A stretch of 64,000 nucleotides of DNA, taken from the NCBI RefSeq assembly GCF_003589925.1, contig NZ_CP032382.1, positions 7,502,001 to 7,566,000 on the forward strand. Reading direction: 5' to 3'. Below, piece after piece: positions 35,025-44,495 of the stretch; the stretch's first letter is position 1; every line of letters starts with the position of its first letter. The notes below the pieces were generated by a model. That model did no database searches and was not told the DNA's origin. It saw only the letters and a program-made list of their open reading frames with translations. A program made the position numbers and the translations under genes. The DNA is from Chryseolinea soli. GTDB taxonomy: Bacteria > Bacteroidota > Bacteroidia > Cytophagales > Cyclobacteriaceae.

Positions 35025-37099
35025 AACGGCTCCTCGCAGCGGTGCTTGTGGCCTGGTCGACGAATGGCTTTGCCCAGGAATATCCCCGCGAGGAAATTGA
35101 TGTGAACCAACTTATCGACGAGTGGTATGGCATCCAGGAGTTGGATCTGAACTACAGCGATCTCTACGAAAACCTGGTGCAACTCCTCGCCCGCCCGCTC
35201 AACCTGAACACCGCCACCGGGGAGCAACTGCGCTTTATCAAAATACTTTCTCCGGAGCAAATCAAGAACCTGCTGACCTATCGCGCAGAGAACAAAGACT
35301 TTGTCTCCGTCTACGAGCTTCAATCCGTCCCCTTATTCGATATAGAGACCCTTCACAGACTGGCGCCGTTTGTCTACGTTCCCGATCCGGCCACGATGCT
35401 CGACGCCAGCTTCCTGGCACGCATAAAAAACCAAAGCGACAGCTATCTTCTGTTGCGCTATGGCCGCAGTTTACAAAATGCGCGGGAGTACAATACGCAA
35501 ACCGATTCCAGTGCGCGGTTCAAAGGTTCGCCGGAAAATGTGTACATGCGCTTTCGGTGCACGGTGCCGGGCGAGTTCAGCGTTGGCTTCACCGCCGAGA
35601 AAGATGCCGGCGAAGCGCTGCGTTGGGACCCTGCGGCACGGTACTATGGTTTTGATTATTTCTCATTCCATGCGCATCTCCAAAACAAGGGCCGGATAAA
35701 AAACCTGGTGGTGGGCGACTATCAAAGTCAGTTTGGACAGGGCCTCATGCTCGGTGGTATTTTTGGAATGGGCAAGGGCGGCGAAACGATCACCACCGTG
35801 CGAAGGACAAACATCGGACTGCTACCTTACACTTCCGTGTACGAAGCTGGATTTATGCGTGGCGCAGCAACCACCGTTGCATTGACGGGTGTGCTTTCGG
35901 TCACCGGGTTTTACTCCACCACCAAACGCGACGCCGCTGTGTCGTCCCGCGATACAACGTCTGCATCCGCAGAAGATGCCGAAACCATTTTCATTTCGTC
36001 TTTCCAAACCACGGGCCTGCATCGCACAGAGAAAGAGTTGGCCGCCCGCCACCAGGTGAGCGACAAAAGTTGGGGCGGGGTGCTTCAGTACAAGGCCGGC
36101 GCGGTAGATGCCGGGCTCATGTTTAACCGTGTGGACTTTGGTGCCAGCGTAATGCCCAAGGTCACGCCCTACAATCCCTTTGCGTTCACGGGGTCACGAA
36201 ACCAAAATGTAGGTGGCTATCTCAACTACAGTTTTCAAAACATGACGTTCTTTAGCGAATACGCACGCTCCATTAACGGCGGCGCGGCGTATGCCGTAGG
36301 GACGTTATGGAGTCTTTCGGGCAAGCTCGACCTTTCGTTGCTGTACCGAACGTTCGCGCCTGATTTCTATGCATTCTATTCAAACGCTTTCGCGGAAGGC
36401 AGTACCACGCAAAACGAAGCGGGCCTGTATTGGGGTTGGAAATATAAAGTGAACCGGCGCTGGACCTTTGCCGGCTATATGGACCTCTTTCGCTTCCCGT
36501 GGCCGCGATTCAGAGCCTATGCCCCCACCGAAGGGCATGAGGGCTTGCTGCGGATCGTTTACCAACCTTCCCGCACGGTCATGATCTTTGCGGAAGCCCG
36601 CGAGGAAGTGAAGTCGCGAAACGAAACGTCGGCCAGCAGCAACCTCTATCATATTCTGGAAGGCACGAAACATCTCTACCGGGTCAACCTGGAGTATGGC
36701 ATAAATCAAACACTCCACCTGAAAACAAGAGCCCAACTCAGCACGCTTGATTTCCGCGGCAAGCAAACCCAAGGCTTTGTTCTCCTGCAAGACGTCACCG
36801 TCAAAACCGGCCCCTTGGAATGGACCGGTCGCTATGCCCTGTTCGACACCGATGATTATGACAACCGCCAATACACTTACGAAAAGGACGTGTGGCTGGC
36901 CTGTTCCATGCCGGCCTACTATGGACGAGGGGTGAGACAAGTACTGCTGCTCGAATACAAAATGAGCAAGGCTATCAGCTTTTGGTTGCGCTATGGCCAA
37001 ACGCGCTACGTCGGCCGCGAGGAAATACAATCTTCCGGGGGAACCATTGCCGGCAGCATACAAAACGATATGAAAGTGCAAATGCGGATCTCTTTTTAA
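35021..37099 (+). CDS. Helix-hairpin-helix domain plus outer-membrane barrel protein
   Basis: The 692-residue protein has a signal peptide (ending GFAQE), an acidic linker, two tandem ComEA-like helix-hairpin-helix motifs (about 55-125: NLNTATGEQLRFIKILSPEQ, LLTYRAENKDFVSVYELQ, then LFDIETLHRLAPFVY) and a long beta-rich barrel (about 150-690) with the terminus KVQMRISF. This fusion is common in Bacteroidota and uncharacterised. A DNA-binding-type HhH on a predicted periplasmic segment invites a role in DNA uptake or envelope binding of polymers, but this is speculative. Confidence 0.85.
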   Translation: MKRLLAAVLVAWSTNGFAQEYPREEIDVNQLIDEWYGIQELDLNYSDLYENLVQLLARPLNLNTATGEQLRFIKILSPEQIKNLLTYRAENKDFVSVYELQSVPLFDIETLHRLAPFVYVPDPATMLDASFLARIKNQSDSYLLLRYGRSLQNAREYNTQTDSSARFKGSPENVYMRFRCTVPGEFSVGFTAEKDAGEALRWDPAARYYGFDYFSFHAHLQNKGRIKNLVVGDYQSQFGQGLMLGGIFGMGKGGETITTVRRTNIGLLPYTSVYEAGFMRGAATTVALTGVLSVTGFYSTTKRDAAVSSRDTTSASAEDAETIFISSFQTTGLHRTEKELAARHQVSDKSWGGVLQYKAGAVDAGLMFNRVDFGASVMPKVTPYNPFAFTGSRNQNVGGYLNYSFQNMTFFSEYARSINGGAAYAVGTLWSLSGKLDLSLLYRTFAPDFYAFYSNAFAEGSTTQNEAGLYWGWKYKVNRRWTFAGYMDLFRFPWPRFRAYAPTEGHEGLLRIVYQPSRTVMIFAEAREEVKSRNETSASSNLYHILEGTKHLYRVNLEYGINQTLHLKTRAQLSTLDFRGKQTQGFVLLQDVTVKTGPLEWTGRYALFDTDDYDNRQYTYEKDVWLACSMPAYYGRGVRQVLLLEYKMSKAISFWLRYGQTRYVGREEIQSSGGTIAGSIQNDMKVQMRISF

Positions 37100-37399
37100 A
37101 AAATCTGCGACGCCTATGGCCATGGTTATTTCATGGTCAACGCCGAAAGATCGCTCAAACAAAGAGTTCAAAAAAAAAACAAACCCTCACCCGACACGGA
37201 CAAGCCGGCCGGGGCTGTTTTGGAGGGACATCTAAAGTAACGTGGAGATCGAACTGAAATCCCCAAGACGGCCCGAAGAAATTTGAAGTACCTCCGATAA
37301 ACTCAAAACAATAACCGGATATCTCCAAAACATAGTAAATTTCAGACATGGATCACCCCCTTTTTCCCGGGCAGGTCCTCCACAGAAACGCGATACGCT

Positions 37400-37504
37400 A
37401 TGCATGCCACGAAGCTGATTACCCCGGAAGTGTTGCTGGTCATGTGCATTGGGGGCATAGCCTTTATCCTGATCATGAAAGCCATCTTCCGTAAACCGAA
37501 GTAA
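37400..37504 (+). CDS. Single-helix membrane microprotein, 34 residues
   Basis: A frame from ATG 37400 to TAA 37504 encodes a 34-residue protein: a short polar N-terminus (MHATKLITPE), one hydrophobic segment (VLLVMCIGGIAFILIM) and a basic tail (KAIFRKPK). This is the classic shape of a small membrane protein with its C-terminus in the cytoplasm. It lies between two secreted-protein genes in an otherwise gene-free stretch (37100-37399 shows no other candidate). No family is recognised; conservation would decide. Confidence 0.5.
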   Translation: MHATKLITPEVLLVMCIGGIAFILIMKAIFRKPK

Positions 37505-37630
37505 GGTTTGTCCCGGATTGTGTAGAGATTTGGGGGTTACGGGCGACCAACTCCGTTTTTAATCGTCGGGAGGGTTTTCGAATCCGAACATGGTGCCGTT
37601 ATTTGGAACACTAATTTTTAATACATCTAT

Positions 37631-38359
37631 ATGAAAATCAGGCCTATTATCGCCCTCGCCCTGCTGTTTATTGCTCACCTGTCGCTCGCCCAGACCACCA
37701 AGAAGGTGCTGGAGCTTCCTGAATTCAAAGGCATTTATGTAAACTCCAACTATACGGTTTACCTGAAGCAAACCAACAAACAGGAAGTGACCGTGGAAGC
37801 CCTCACGGAAATTTTTAGCGTCAGCGACATCAAAGTGGAAAATGGAATTCTCATGATCAACGTAGACCGCAAACCCGATACCTCCAACAAAAGCCTTTGG
37901 GCCAAGATCGACGACATCAAGTTGAACCCCACCATGAAGCTCTATGTGAGCGTGAAGAACATCAACGACCTCCAGGTGAATGGCGGTGGCAAGATCATCT
38001 CCGATAACTCCATTGCATCCGACTACATGGCCCTGGGCGTATCGGGCAGCGGCTCGATCGACGTCGACTTAAAAGGGAATACGGTGAAAGCCGAAGTGAG
38101 CGGCAGCGGATTGCTCAACCTCCGCGGCTATGCCACTTCCATCGATGCGGTCGTGAGCGGCTCGGGTGGTATCACCGGCTACAACTGTCCTTTGGAAACA
38201 GCAAAAGTAAAAGTGAGCGGCACGGGCTATTGCAACCTGAACGTCACCGGCAATATCGACGCCCTCGTATTGGGCAGCGGCACCGTGAAACACAAAGGCA
38301 ACACGAAGACCGCCCAGAAAAAGATCTACGGCAGCGGCACCGTTGACCGCGCCTACTAA
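37631..38359 (+). CDS. Head-GIN (DUF2807) beta-helix protein
   Basis: A 242-residue secreted protein with signal peptide (cleaved near LSLAQT). It has the DUF2807 (head GIN) repeats of about 20 residues, visible as VNGGGKIIS, VSGSGSIDV, VSGSGLLNL, VSGSGGITG, VSGTGYCNL and GSGTV, which form a right-handed beta-helix. The family is sometimes called putative auto-transporter adhesin in databases, but no autotransporter barrel is present; an extracytoplasmic stress or adhesin role is only inferred. Ends DRAY. Confidence 0.9.
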   Translation: MKIRPIIALALLFIAHLSLAQTTKKVLELPEFKGIYVNSNYTVYLKQTNKQEVTVEALTEIFSVSDIKVENGILMINVDRKPDTSNKSLWAKIDDIKLNPTMKLYVSVKNINDLQVNGGGKIISDNSIASDYMALGVSGSGSIDVDLKGNTVKAEVSGSGLLNLRGYATSIDAVVSGSGGITGYNCPLETAKVKVSGTGYCNLNVTGNIDALVLGSGTVKHKGNTKTAQKKIYGSGTVDRAY

Positions 38360-38373
38360 AACCCATCGGCTTT

Positions 38374-38415
38374 CATAGACGTATATTTGCGCACGATGCC
38401 TTATATACGTCTATG
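38374..38415 (+). promoter_or_regulatory. 13-base inverted repeat over promoter and start codon
   Basis: CATAGACGTATAT (38374-38386) and ATATACGTCTATG (38403-38415) are perfect reverse complements with a 16-base spacer. The left arm overlaps a perfect -7 box TATATTTG (38382-38389), and the right arm contains the ATG of the next gene (38413-38415). It is a good candidate for an operator or a structure that hides the start codon. Confidence 0.65.
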
Positions 38416-39240
38416 ACCATAGCCATTCCCACCCTTCACCTTTTCGCTCCCCTCGACGAAAAGCTCATCGCCCTGCTGCGCTCCCTCTCTCCCGACGATT
38501 GGCACAAGCCCACGCGTGCCAAACAATGGACCGTAAAAGACATCGCCACCCATTTGCTCGATGGCAACCTCCGCACGTTGTCGATGTTGCGCGACCAGTA
38601 TTTCGGGCAGCCCGGCCCGACGGATACTACCTATAAAGGCATGGTGCGGTATCTGAATGACCTCAATGCCTCGTGGATAAACGGTGTCCGCCGCCTCAGC
38701 CCTGCGGTGTTGGTGGAGCTGCTCGAGCATTCCGGCCGCGAATACACCGCTTACCTGCACACGCTGGACCCGTTTGGGCCCGCCGTATTTTCAGTGGATT
38801 GGGCCGGCACCTACCCCACGCCAAACTGGTTTCACATCGCCCGCGACTACACCGAGAAATGGCATCATCAACAACAGATCCGTGAAGCCGTAAACCGCTA
38901 TGGCATCGCGTCGCGTGAGCTGTACTATCCTGTGCTGGATACTTTCCTGCAAGCCCTTCCCCATCACTACCGCGGCGTCACGGCCTCGCCTGGAAGCACC
39001 GTGAAGCTCCACATCACCGGTTTGGCCGGAGGTGAGTGGTACCTGGTCCGTAAAGAAAATGGATGGCAGTTGACAAAAGAAAAGATGACACCCCATACCG
39101 AGATCACACTGGACGATGACGCCGCATGGAAGCTTTTTACAAAGGGATTAGCGCTCGAGGAAGCCCGTCGTCTCGTTTCCGTTACCGGCGACAGGGCACT
39201 GGGCGAGCCCATCTACTCCATGGTCGCCGTGATGGCCTGA
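38413..39240 (+). CDS. Maleylpyruvate isomerase N-terminal / DinB-like protein
   Basis: A 275-residue protein whose N-terminal part is the DinB/MDMPI four-helix fold (about 10-150): PDDWHKPTRAKQWTVKDIATHLLDGNLR with His in the characteristic position and DYTEKWHHQQQIREAV. The C-terminal 100 residues (LHITGLAGGEWYL, KMTPHTEITLDDDAAWKLF) form an SCP2-like lipid-binding region, the usual MDMPI arrangement. Such proteins are often thiol-dependent metalloenzymes; activity here is not known. It ends 6 bases from a convergent gene. Confidence 0.75.
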   Translation: MTIAIPTLHLFAPLDEKLIALLRSLSPDDWHKPTRAKQWTVKDIATHLLDGNLRTLSMLRDQYFGQPGPTDTTYKGMVRYLNDLNASWINGVRRLSPAVLVELLEHSGREYTAYLHTLDPFGPAVFSVDWAGTYPTPNWFHIARDYTEKWHHQQQIREAVNRYGIASRELYYPVLDTFLQALPHHYRGVTASPGSTVKLHITGLAGGEWYLVRKENGWQLTKEKMTPHTEITLDDDAAWKLFTKGLALEEARRLVSVTGDRALGEPIYSMVAVMA

Positions 39241-39246
39241 GCCCGG

Positions 39247-40431
39247 TTACAGCTGCAACCGGATCTTCATCCGGTTTAGCACCGGCACCAACGACATCAC
39301 CGCTACGGCAAAGACCAGCGACCAGAGGATGCCTACAAATCCTTCGCGCAAAAACGACGGCCAGTGCAGGTGAAAGATCTCCATCAGGGCATAAACAACA
39401 AAGGGGATGATGTAGGTAAGCAAGGGATTAGAGGCGGCCGGCTTGATAAAATTCGTCCACCCGCCGATCTTCTTCAGATCGATAAGCCAATACAAAAATG
39501 AGAAAATCACCACACAGGCCGCTGCGCTGAACAAGCACCAGCTGGGCGTGGCGTGGATCTTGGAGATCTGAAAATACGGACGCAGGACAACACCGCCGAT
39601 GATCAAGGCCACGGCATATACCGCGGCGGCATTGAACCGCTGCGCATTGGTCATGCTCTTTCCATGGAAAAATATCAAGGAGAGGATGATCCCCATCAGC
39701 ACCAGCGAAGTGTGCGAGGCATGCCCGCCCTGGCTAAACAAAACGTGCCACGCCGAGCTGTGATCTATTGTTTTGCCCAGCGCATAATACGCGATACAGA
39801 ACACGACCATCGCCGACAAGGCAATGAGGTTGCCTCTGAAAAGTTGGTAACAGATGCAACCCAACAAATAGGCCCATCCGATCAGCCCCAATATGCCCCA
39901 CCAATGAGGCTTCATATATTCCGTGCCGTTCTCGCCTCCGCGATAGAGGAACGCGAGCGCGATCAGGATGATGACACCGGTTGCCCGCAAGCGATATTTC
40001 AATGCCTTGTTCTCTGCGTTATAAACATTCCAGATCAGGATCACCGCCACATAGAACAACAACGACCACACACCGATGGGAATGGCCATCGCCGCTTCGT
40101 GGTAGTCGCCTTCGGCATTCACCATAAACACACCCAGGACCAGCAGTCCCAACGTGCGGAACAGGATGTGTCCCTGCAATTGTGCCGTTGTGTCGCCTTT
40201 GGCGATCCGGTTGGCGATGGCGAAGGGAATGGACATGCCCACGATAAACAGGAAAGCGGGAAACACGGCATCCACAAACGTCATGGCGTCGGCATCGGCG
40301 GGCATGTGTTTCATCCAGGCGGGAATGCCCTGCACACCGGCCAGCTCGTTCACAAAGATCATGGTAAGGATGGTGATGCCTCGGAGCGCGTCGATGGAGA
40401 GGATGCGTTGGGTGGTAAGTCCGTTGTTCAT
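39247..40431 (-). CDS. DUF5009/HGSNAT-like membrane acyltransferase
   Basis: A 394-residue integral-membrane protein, about 11 helices, opening RILSIDALRGITILTMIFVN, which is the signature of the heparan-alpha-glucosaminide N-acetyltransferase/NagX-like family. His residues in loops such as NAEGDYHEAAMAIPIGVWS and TYIIPFVVYALMEIFHLHWP are consistent with a membrane acetyl transfer chemistry. It faces the DinB-like gene with a 6-base gap. The substrate is probably an amino sugar or cell-wall glycan (inference). Confidence 0.85.
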   Translation of the reverse strand: MNNGLTTQRILSIDALRGITILTMIFVNELAGVQGIPAWMKHMPADADAMTFVDAVFPAFLFIVGMSIPFAIANRIAKGDTTAQLQGHILFRTLGLLVLGVFMVNAEGDYHEAAMAIPIGVWSLLFYVAVILIWNVYNAENKALKYRLRATGVIILIALAFLYRGGENGTEYMKPHWWGILGLIGWAYLLGCICYQLFRGNLIALSAMVVFCIAYYALGKTIDHSSAWHVLFSQGGHASHTSLVLMGIILSLIFFHGKSMTNAQRFNAAAVYAVALIIGGVVLRPYFQISKIHATPSWCLFSAAACVVIFSFLYWLIDLKKIGGWTNFIKPAASNPLLTYIIPFVVYALMEIFHLHWPSFLREGFVGILWSLVFAVAVMSLVPVLNRMKIRLQL

Positions 40432-40585
40432 TGTAAAAATTTATAAGCACCGAAATTAAATTAAATTGAAATCCTGACGAGATTTAGCGTCAAATAATTT
40501 TATGTAACAAAACATTACACAACACACATTTAACACACGCACACACTTATCATTTCATTCAACCCTTCATCCCTTTTTGCAACCT

Positions 40586-41716
40586 ATGAAACATCGTATC
40601 CTCAGTGTCCTTATGCTTGTGGTCGTGGCCTGCAGCATAACGGCCTTCGTCAACACACCGCCTAAAACCAAGAAAGTGGTCATCGCCTATGTGGGCGGCT
40701 TTCGCGGACTGGTCAATGCCGACTCCATCGACGTGCGTAAACTGACGCACATCAACTATGCTTTCGTCAACGTGAAAGACAATGCCGCATGGTTAGAGAA
40801 CGAAGCCACCGACACCGTGAACTTCCGGAAGCTCAATTTGCTAAAGCGCATCAATCCCGATCTGAAGATCCTCATCTCCATTGGCGGTTGGGCGTGGAGC
40901 GACAAGTTTTCGGACGCGGTGCTCACGGAAGCTTCGCGAAAAAAATTCGCGCAGACTTCGGTGGCCATCATCAAAAAATATAAGCTCGATGGTGTCGACA
41001 TCGATTGGGAGTATCCGGCCATGCCCGGCGAAGAAGACAACGTGTATCGTCCGGAAGACAAACAAAACTACACGCTCATGTTCAAAGCGATCCGCGAAGA
41101 ACTGAACGCGCTTGAAAAGCAAACGAAGAAAAAATATTTGCTCACCACGGCCGTTGGCGGATACCATGAATACATTGAACACACCGAGATGGACAAAGCG
41201 CAGGTGTATCTCGACTATGTGAACATCATGAGCTACGATTTCAAAACGGGTGCCGACAGCATCACAGGTCATCACACCAATCTGTTTGCCTCTAACGACT
41301 ACGCTACCGAACGCTCAACGGACCGCGCCATCACAGAATTCATTGCCGCCGGTGTGCCCGCTTCGAAGATTGTTATGGGCGTAGCATTCTATGCCCGGTC
41401 ATGGACAACAAATACCCCCGACAACAGGGGTATGAATCAGTTGGCCGTGCAAGCACAGTGGGGTGGTGGCTACTCCAAACTGAAAGAAACAACGATCGAC
41501 AAAAATGGTTTTAAGCGTTATTGGGATGAGCGGGCCAAAGCGCCCTACCTGTTCAACGAAGAGAAAAGGATCTTCATTTCCTATGACGATGAGATGTCGA
41601 TCACGGAGAAGTGTCACTATGTTACGGCACACAAACTCGGTGGGGTGATGTTTTGGGAGTACTCGGAAGATCCAAAAGGGTATCTTTTAGGCACGATAAG
41701 CCGGGAACTGAAGTAA
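40586..41716 (+). CDS. Glycoside hydrolase family 18 lipoprotein (chitinase-like)
   Basis: A 376-residue protein from ATG 40586. The N-terminus SVLMLVVVACS gives a lipobox (VVAC) with Cys16, so it is a surface or periplasmic lipoprotein. The GH18 motif KLDGVDIDWEYP holds the DxxDxDxE acids with catalytic Glu142; ILISIGGWAWSDKF is the SxGG motif, and YVNIMSYDFKTGADSIT and MFWEYSEDPKGYLLGTI follow. It should hydrolyse GlcNAc polymers; endo versus exo activity is not deducible. Confidence 0.93.
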   Translation: MKHRILSVLMLVVVACSITAFVNTPPKTKKVVIAYVGGFRGLVNADSIDVRKLTHINYAFVNVKDNAAWLENEATDTVNFRKLNLLKRINPDLKILISIGGWAWSDKFSDAVLTEASRKKFAQTSVAIIKKYKLDGVDIDWEYPAMPGEEDNVYRPEDKQNYTLMFKAIREELNALEKQTKKKYLLTTAVGGYHEYIEHTEMDKAQVYLDYVNIMSYDFKTGADSITGHHTNLFASNDYATERSTDRAITEFIAAGVPASKIVMGVAFYARSWTTNTPDNRGMNQLAVQAQWGGGYSKLKETTIDKNGFKRYWDERAKAPYLFNEEKRIFISYDDEMSITEKCHYVTAHKLGGVMFWEYSEDPKGYLLGTISRELK

Positions 41717-41901
41717 TCGGGGGTCGACAGGGCGTAAAAGAGGTTAAAGTGCCTGATTTATATCTTTTTCTTTTTAATAAAAATTCTTATTACTTTTAAA
41801 TGTTTATTGTCAATCTTTTCTGAGGCCCTCTCCCCTTTGAGCAGTAGTTCCAGAAGACTGTCAGTTTACATTAACTAATTTCTCATTTATTCTTTTTAAC
41901 A

Positions 41902-42225
41902 ATGAACATTTACGTTGCCAACATCCCTTTTAAGGCATCCGAACAGGAATTGAAGGGATTATTCGAAGAGTATGGCGAAGTTTCTTCAGCCAAGATTGTC
42001 ATGGACAAAGTAACTCAGCGTAGTCGTGGTTTCGGTTTTATCGAAATGTCAGACGAAGCTGCTGCCCGTCAGGCTATCACTAGCTTAAACGGTTTCAACT
42101 TCCTGGGAAAAACCCTGGTGGTGAACGAAGCAAGACCCCGGACTGATGCACCCCGCAGTGGTGGTGGTGGATACAGAAGCGGTGGTGGCGGTGGTTTTAA
42201 CCGCAGAAGCAATAACGAGTATTAA
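41902..42225 (+). CDS. RNA-recognition-motif protein with Gly-rich tail
   Basis: A 107-residue RNA-binding protein. Residues 1-80 are one RRM: RNP2 IYVANIPF at the start, RNP1 SRGFGFIEM and NGFNFLGKTLVVNEARP closing the fold. The tail (about 85-107) is Gly/Arg-rich (RSGGGGYRSGGGGGFNRRS). It resembles cyanobacterial and Bacteroidota Rbp proteins that respond to cold. It has its own terminator and a long AT-rich leader, both common in cold-induced genes. Confidence 0.93.
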   Translation: MNIYVANIPFKASEQELKGLFEEYGEVSSAKIVMDKVTQRSRGFGFIEMSDEAAARQAITSLNGFNFLGKTLVVNEARPRTDAPRSGGGGYRSGGGGGFNRRSNNEY

Positions 42226-42245
42226 GACAACCGATATTGTATCAG

Positions 42246-42276
42246 AAAAAGCCTTGCATGACGCAGGGCTTTTTTT
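42246..42276 (+). terminator. Terminator of the RRM gene
   Basis: gccttgc (42251-42257) pairs with gcagggc (42263-42269) with one G-T pair and a 5-base loop, flanked by five A upstream and seven T downstream. Confidence 0.9.
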
Positions 42277-42444
42277 GTGCCCGATTTTCTTGGCGTATAC
42301 CCATTCCGTTGAATCTCCAGCTTGTAACGCAAAACGGAGCGCAAAGTTCAGCGCTCTGTCAGCGAAAATTTAAACCTGAAAAACCACTTGTTTTTAGTCG
42401 AACAATTTCGTAAACTTTGTATCTCACCAAAAACGGAAATAGCT

Positions 42445-42900
42445 ATGAATGTGATCACCAATGTGGAGCGGTGGGGTAATAGTCATCGCCCCGGATTTTT
42501 GGATGCGTTTCGGGTATTGTTAGGTGCTTTCATTACCTACAAGGGGCTGTACTTCATCATGCATATGCATGACCTTGAAATGACAACGTCCGGTATCAAT
42601 GTTTACTTCGCCGGTATGACACTTGCACACTATGTTGTGTTCGCGCATATTTTAGGCGGTCCGCTGATTGTCGTGGGTCTTTACACGCGCATTGTGTGCC
42701 TGATCCAATTGCCTATACTGATCGGAGCCGTCTTTATGGTAAACTATCCAGCAGGATTTCTTTCCATAGGACATCATATGGAGCTTTGGGCATCAATCGT
42801 TGTCTTGGTTGGCTTGGTCATCTTCATGGTGTTTGGTGCGGGAAAATATTCCATCGACGCCAAGCGCAGAAGAGAGATGGAGGCAGCTCATCTAACATAA
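42445..42900 (+). CDS. DoxX-family membrane protein
   Basis: A 151-residue protein from ATG 42445 with four predicted membrane helices (for example FRVLLGAFITYKGLYFIM, YVVFAHILGGPLIVVGLY, VCLIQLPILIGAVFMV, ELWASIVVLVGLVIFMVFG) and a charged C-terminal tail. This fits the DoxX/SURF4-like family, whose members associate with redox enzymes. An upstream TTG in frame would add 19 polar residues and is unlikely. No partner gene is adjacent. Confidence 0.85.
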   Translation: MNVITNVERWGNSHRPGFLDAFRVLLGAFITYKGLYFIMHMHDLEMTTSGINVYFAGMTLAHYVVFAHILGGPLIVVGLYTRIVCLIQLPILIGAVFMVNYPAGFLSIGHHMELWASIVVLVGLVIFMVFGAGKYSIDAKRRREMEAAHLT

Positions 42901-42920
42901 CCTCTATCTAACCTAAACCG

Positions 42921-42955
42921 AAGGGCATCTGCACGGCAGGTGCCCTTTTTGTTTT
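42921..42955 (+). terminator. Terminator of the DoxX gene
   Basis: aagggcatctgc and gcaggtgccctt pair over 12 bases with one G-T pair and a 3-base loop, then a T-rich stretch (tttttgtttt). Confidence 0.92.
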
Positions 42956-42989
42956 AATTCTCTATCTTCATGCCCCTAGAAAAAGACGC

Positions 42990-44486
42990 ATGAAATATAC
43001 CATCGGTATTGACATCGGCACCGGCAGCACCAAAGCGGTGGCCGTAGACGTTGCAGGCAAAGTGCTGGCCACCGCCCAGCAGGCCTACCCCATCCTCACA
43101 CCCCAACCTAACCTGAGCGAACAACAGCCGCAACTCATCCGGCAGGCGTTCGTGCAGTGCATTCTCCGCGTACTCCAGGAGGTAAAGGAAACGCCGGCTG
43201 GCATCGTCATCAGCAGCGCCATGCACAGCTTGATCCTGGTCGACGCCCACGGCGAGCCGCTCATGAACATGATCACCTGGGCCGATAATCGGGCCGCCGC
43301 CACTGCCCGCCAGATCCAGCAGTCGGCCTCCGGCGAAAAGATCTACCGCCAATCCGGAACGCCCGTGCATGCCATGACCCCGCTCAGCAAGATCGTCTGG
43401 CTCAAAGACCATCAACCCGACTTGTTTAAAGCGGTCCATAAATTCATTTCCATAAAAGAATATATCTGGTATAGCCTTTTCGGCGCATTTGAGGTGGACT
43501 ACTCCATTGCCTCTGCCACGGGGCTGTTCAACATTGAGGAACTAAGTTGGAACACCGATTCACTGACCTTGTGCGCCATCACGTCCGACCAACTGAGCAA
43601 GCCCGTACCCACGCACCATACGCGCACAGGGCTCGCTCCTGCCCTTTCCGCCGAGCTGGCACCGGTAGCTACCGTGCCGTTCTTTATCGGCTCCAGCGAC
43701 GGTTGTATGGCCAACCTGGGCAGCTTTGCTGTAACGCCCGGCATCGCCGCCCTCACCATCGGCACCAGCGGGGCCATACGGGTGGCCAGCACGCGCCCGA
43801 CCTACAACTTCAAGGCTATGACGTTCAACTACCGGCTGGATGAGCAGATGTTCATCTCGGGCGGGCCCATCAACAACGGGGGCTATGTCTTGAAATGGTA
43901 TGCCGAGGTGTTCCTTCAACGGACCCTGGCCAGTGGCAAAGACTACGATGCCCTGCTCGACGGCCTGGACGATGTGAAGGCCGGCGCCAACGGTCTGATC
44001 TTCCTGCCCTACATCCTGGGCGAACGCGCGCCCATCTGGGACAGCGACGCCAGCGGTGCTTTCTTCGGGATCCGGAATTTTCATACGCAGGCCCATTTCA
44101 CCCGCGCCGTCATCGAAGGCATCTCCATGGCGCTCTACAGCATTGCCGTGGCGATGGAGAAATCGGGGTTGAACATCGAGCGGGTGCATGTGAGCGGGGG
44201 CTTTGTGCATTCGCAGGCCTGGCTGCAAATACTGGCCGACGTTTTCAACAAAGAGATCTGCCTCATCAATCCCGAGGACGCCTCGGCGTTGGGCGCCGCC
44301 TACCTGGGCTTAAAGTCGCTTGGACTTATTCCTGATTATGAGGTCTTGAGGTCATCGGAGCGGGTTTCCTATCGCCCGATAAAAGAGAATCACGAGCGCT
44401 ACATAAAATCTTTCCGGATGTATGAACGCCTGTATGAAAACCTGAAAGACGAGATGGAGGATATTCAGCAGCTGAGAAGCTTGTAA
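42990..44486 (+). CDS. gntK: FGGY-family sugar kinase, gluconokinase-type
   Basis: A 498-residue kinase. The N-terminal ATP-phosphate motif IGIDIGTGSTKAVAVDVAG, the second loop TWADNRAAATARQI, the ATP motif LTIGTSGAIRVAS and the sugar motif FLPYILGERAPIWDSDASGA are those of FGGY kinases that phosphorylate gluconate (or, less likely, xylulose). It is the last plus-strand gene before a minus-strand phosphoesterase pair. It has its own upstream terminator and so is independently expressed. Confidence 0.85.
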   Translation: MKYTIGIDIGTGSTKAVAVDVAGKVLATAQQAYPILTPQPNLSEQQPQLIRQAFVQCILRVLQEVKETPAGIVISSAMHSLILVDAHGEPLMNMITWADNRAAATARQIQQSASGEKIYRQSGTPVHAMTPLSKIVWLKDHQPDLFKAVHKFISIKEYIWYSLFGAFEVDYSIASATGLFNIEELSWNTDSLTLCAITSDQLSKPVPTHHTRTGLAPALSAELAPVATVPFFIGSSDGCMANLGSFAVTPGIAALTIGTSGAIRVASTRPTYNFKAMTFNYRLDEQMFISGGPINNGGYVLKWYAEVFLQRTLASGKDYDALLDGLDDVKAGANGLIFLPYILGERAPIWDSDASGAFFGIRNFHTQAHFTRAVIEGISMALYSIAVAMEKSGLNIERVHVSGGFVHSQAWLQILADVFNKEICLINPEDASALGAAYLGLKSLGLIPDYEVLRSSERVSYRPIKENHERYIKSFRMYERLYENLKDEMEDIQQLRSL

Positions 44487-44495
44487 AGTCCCGGC

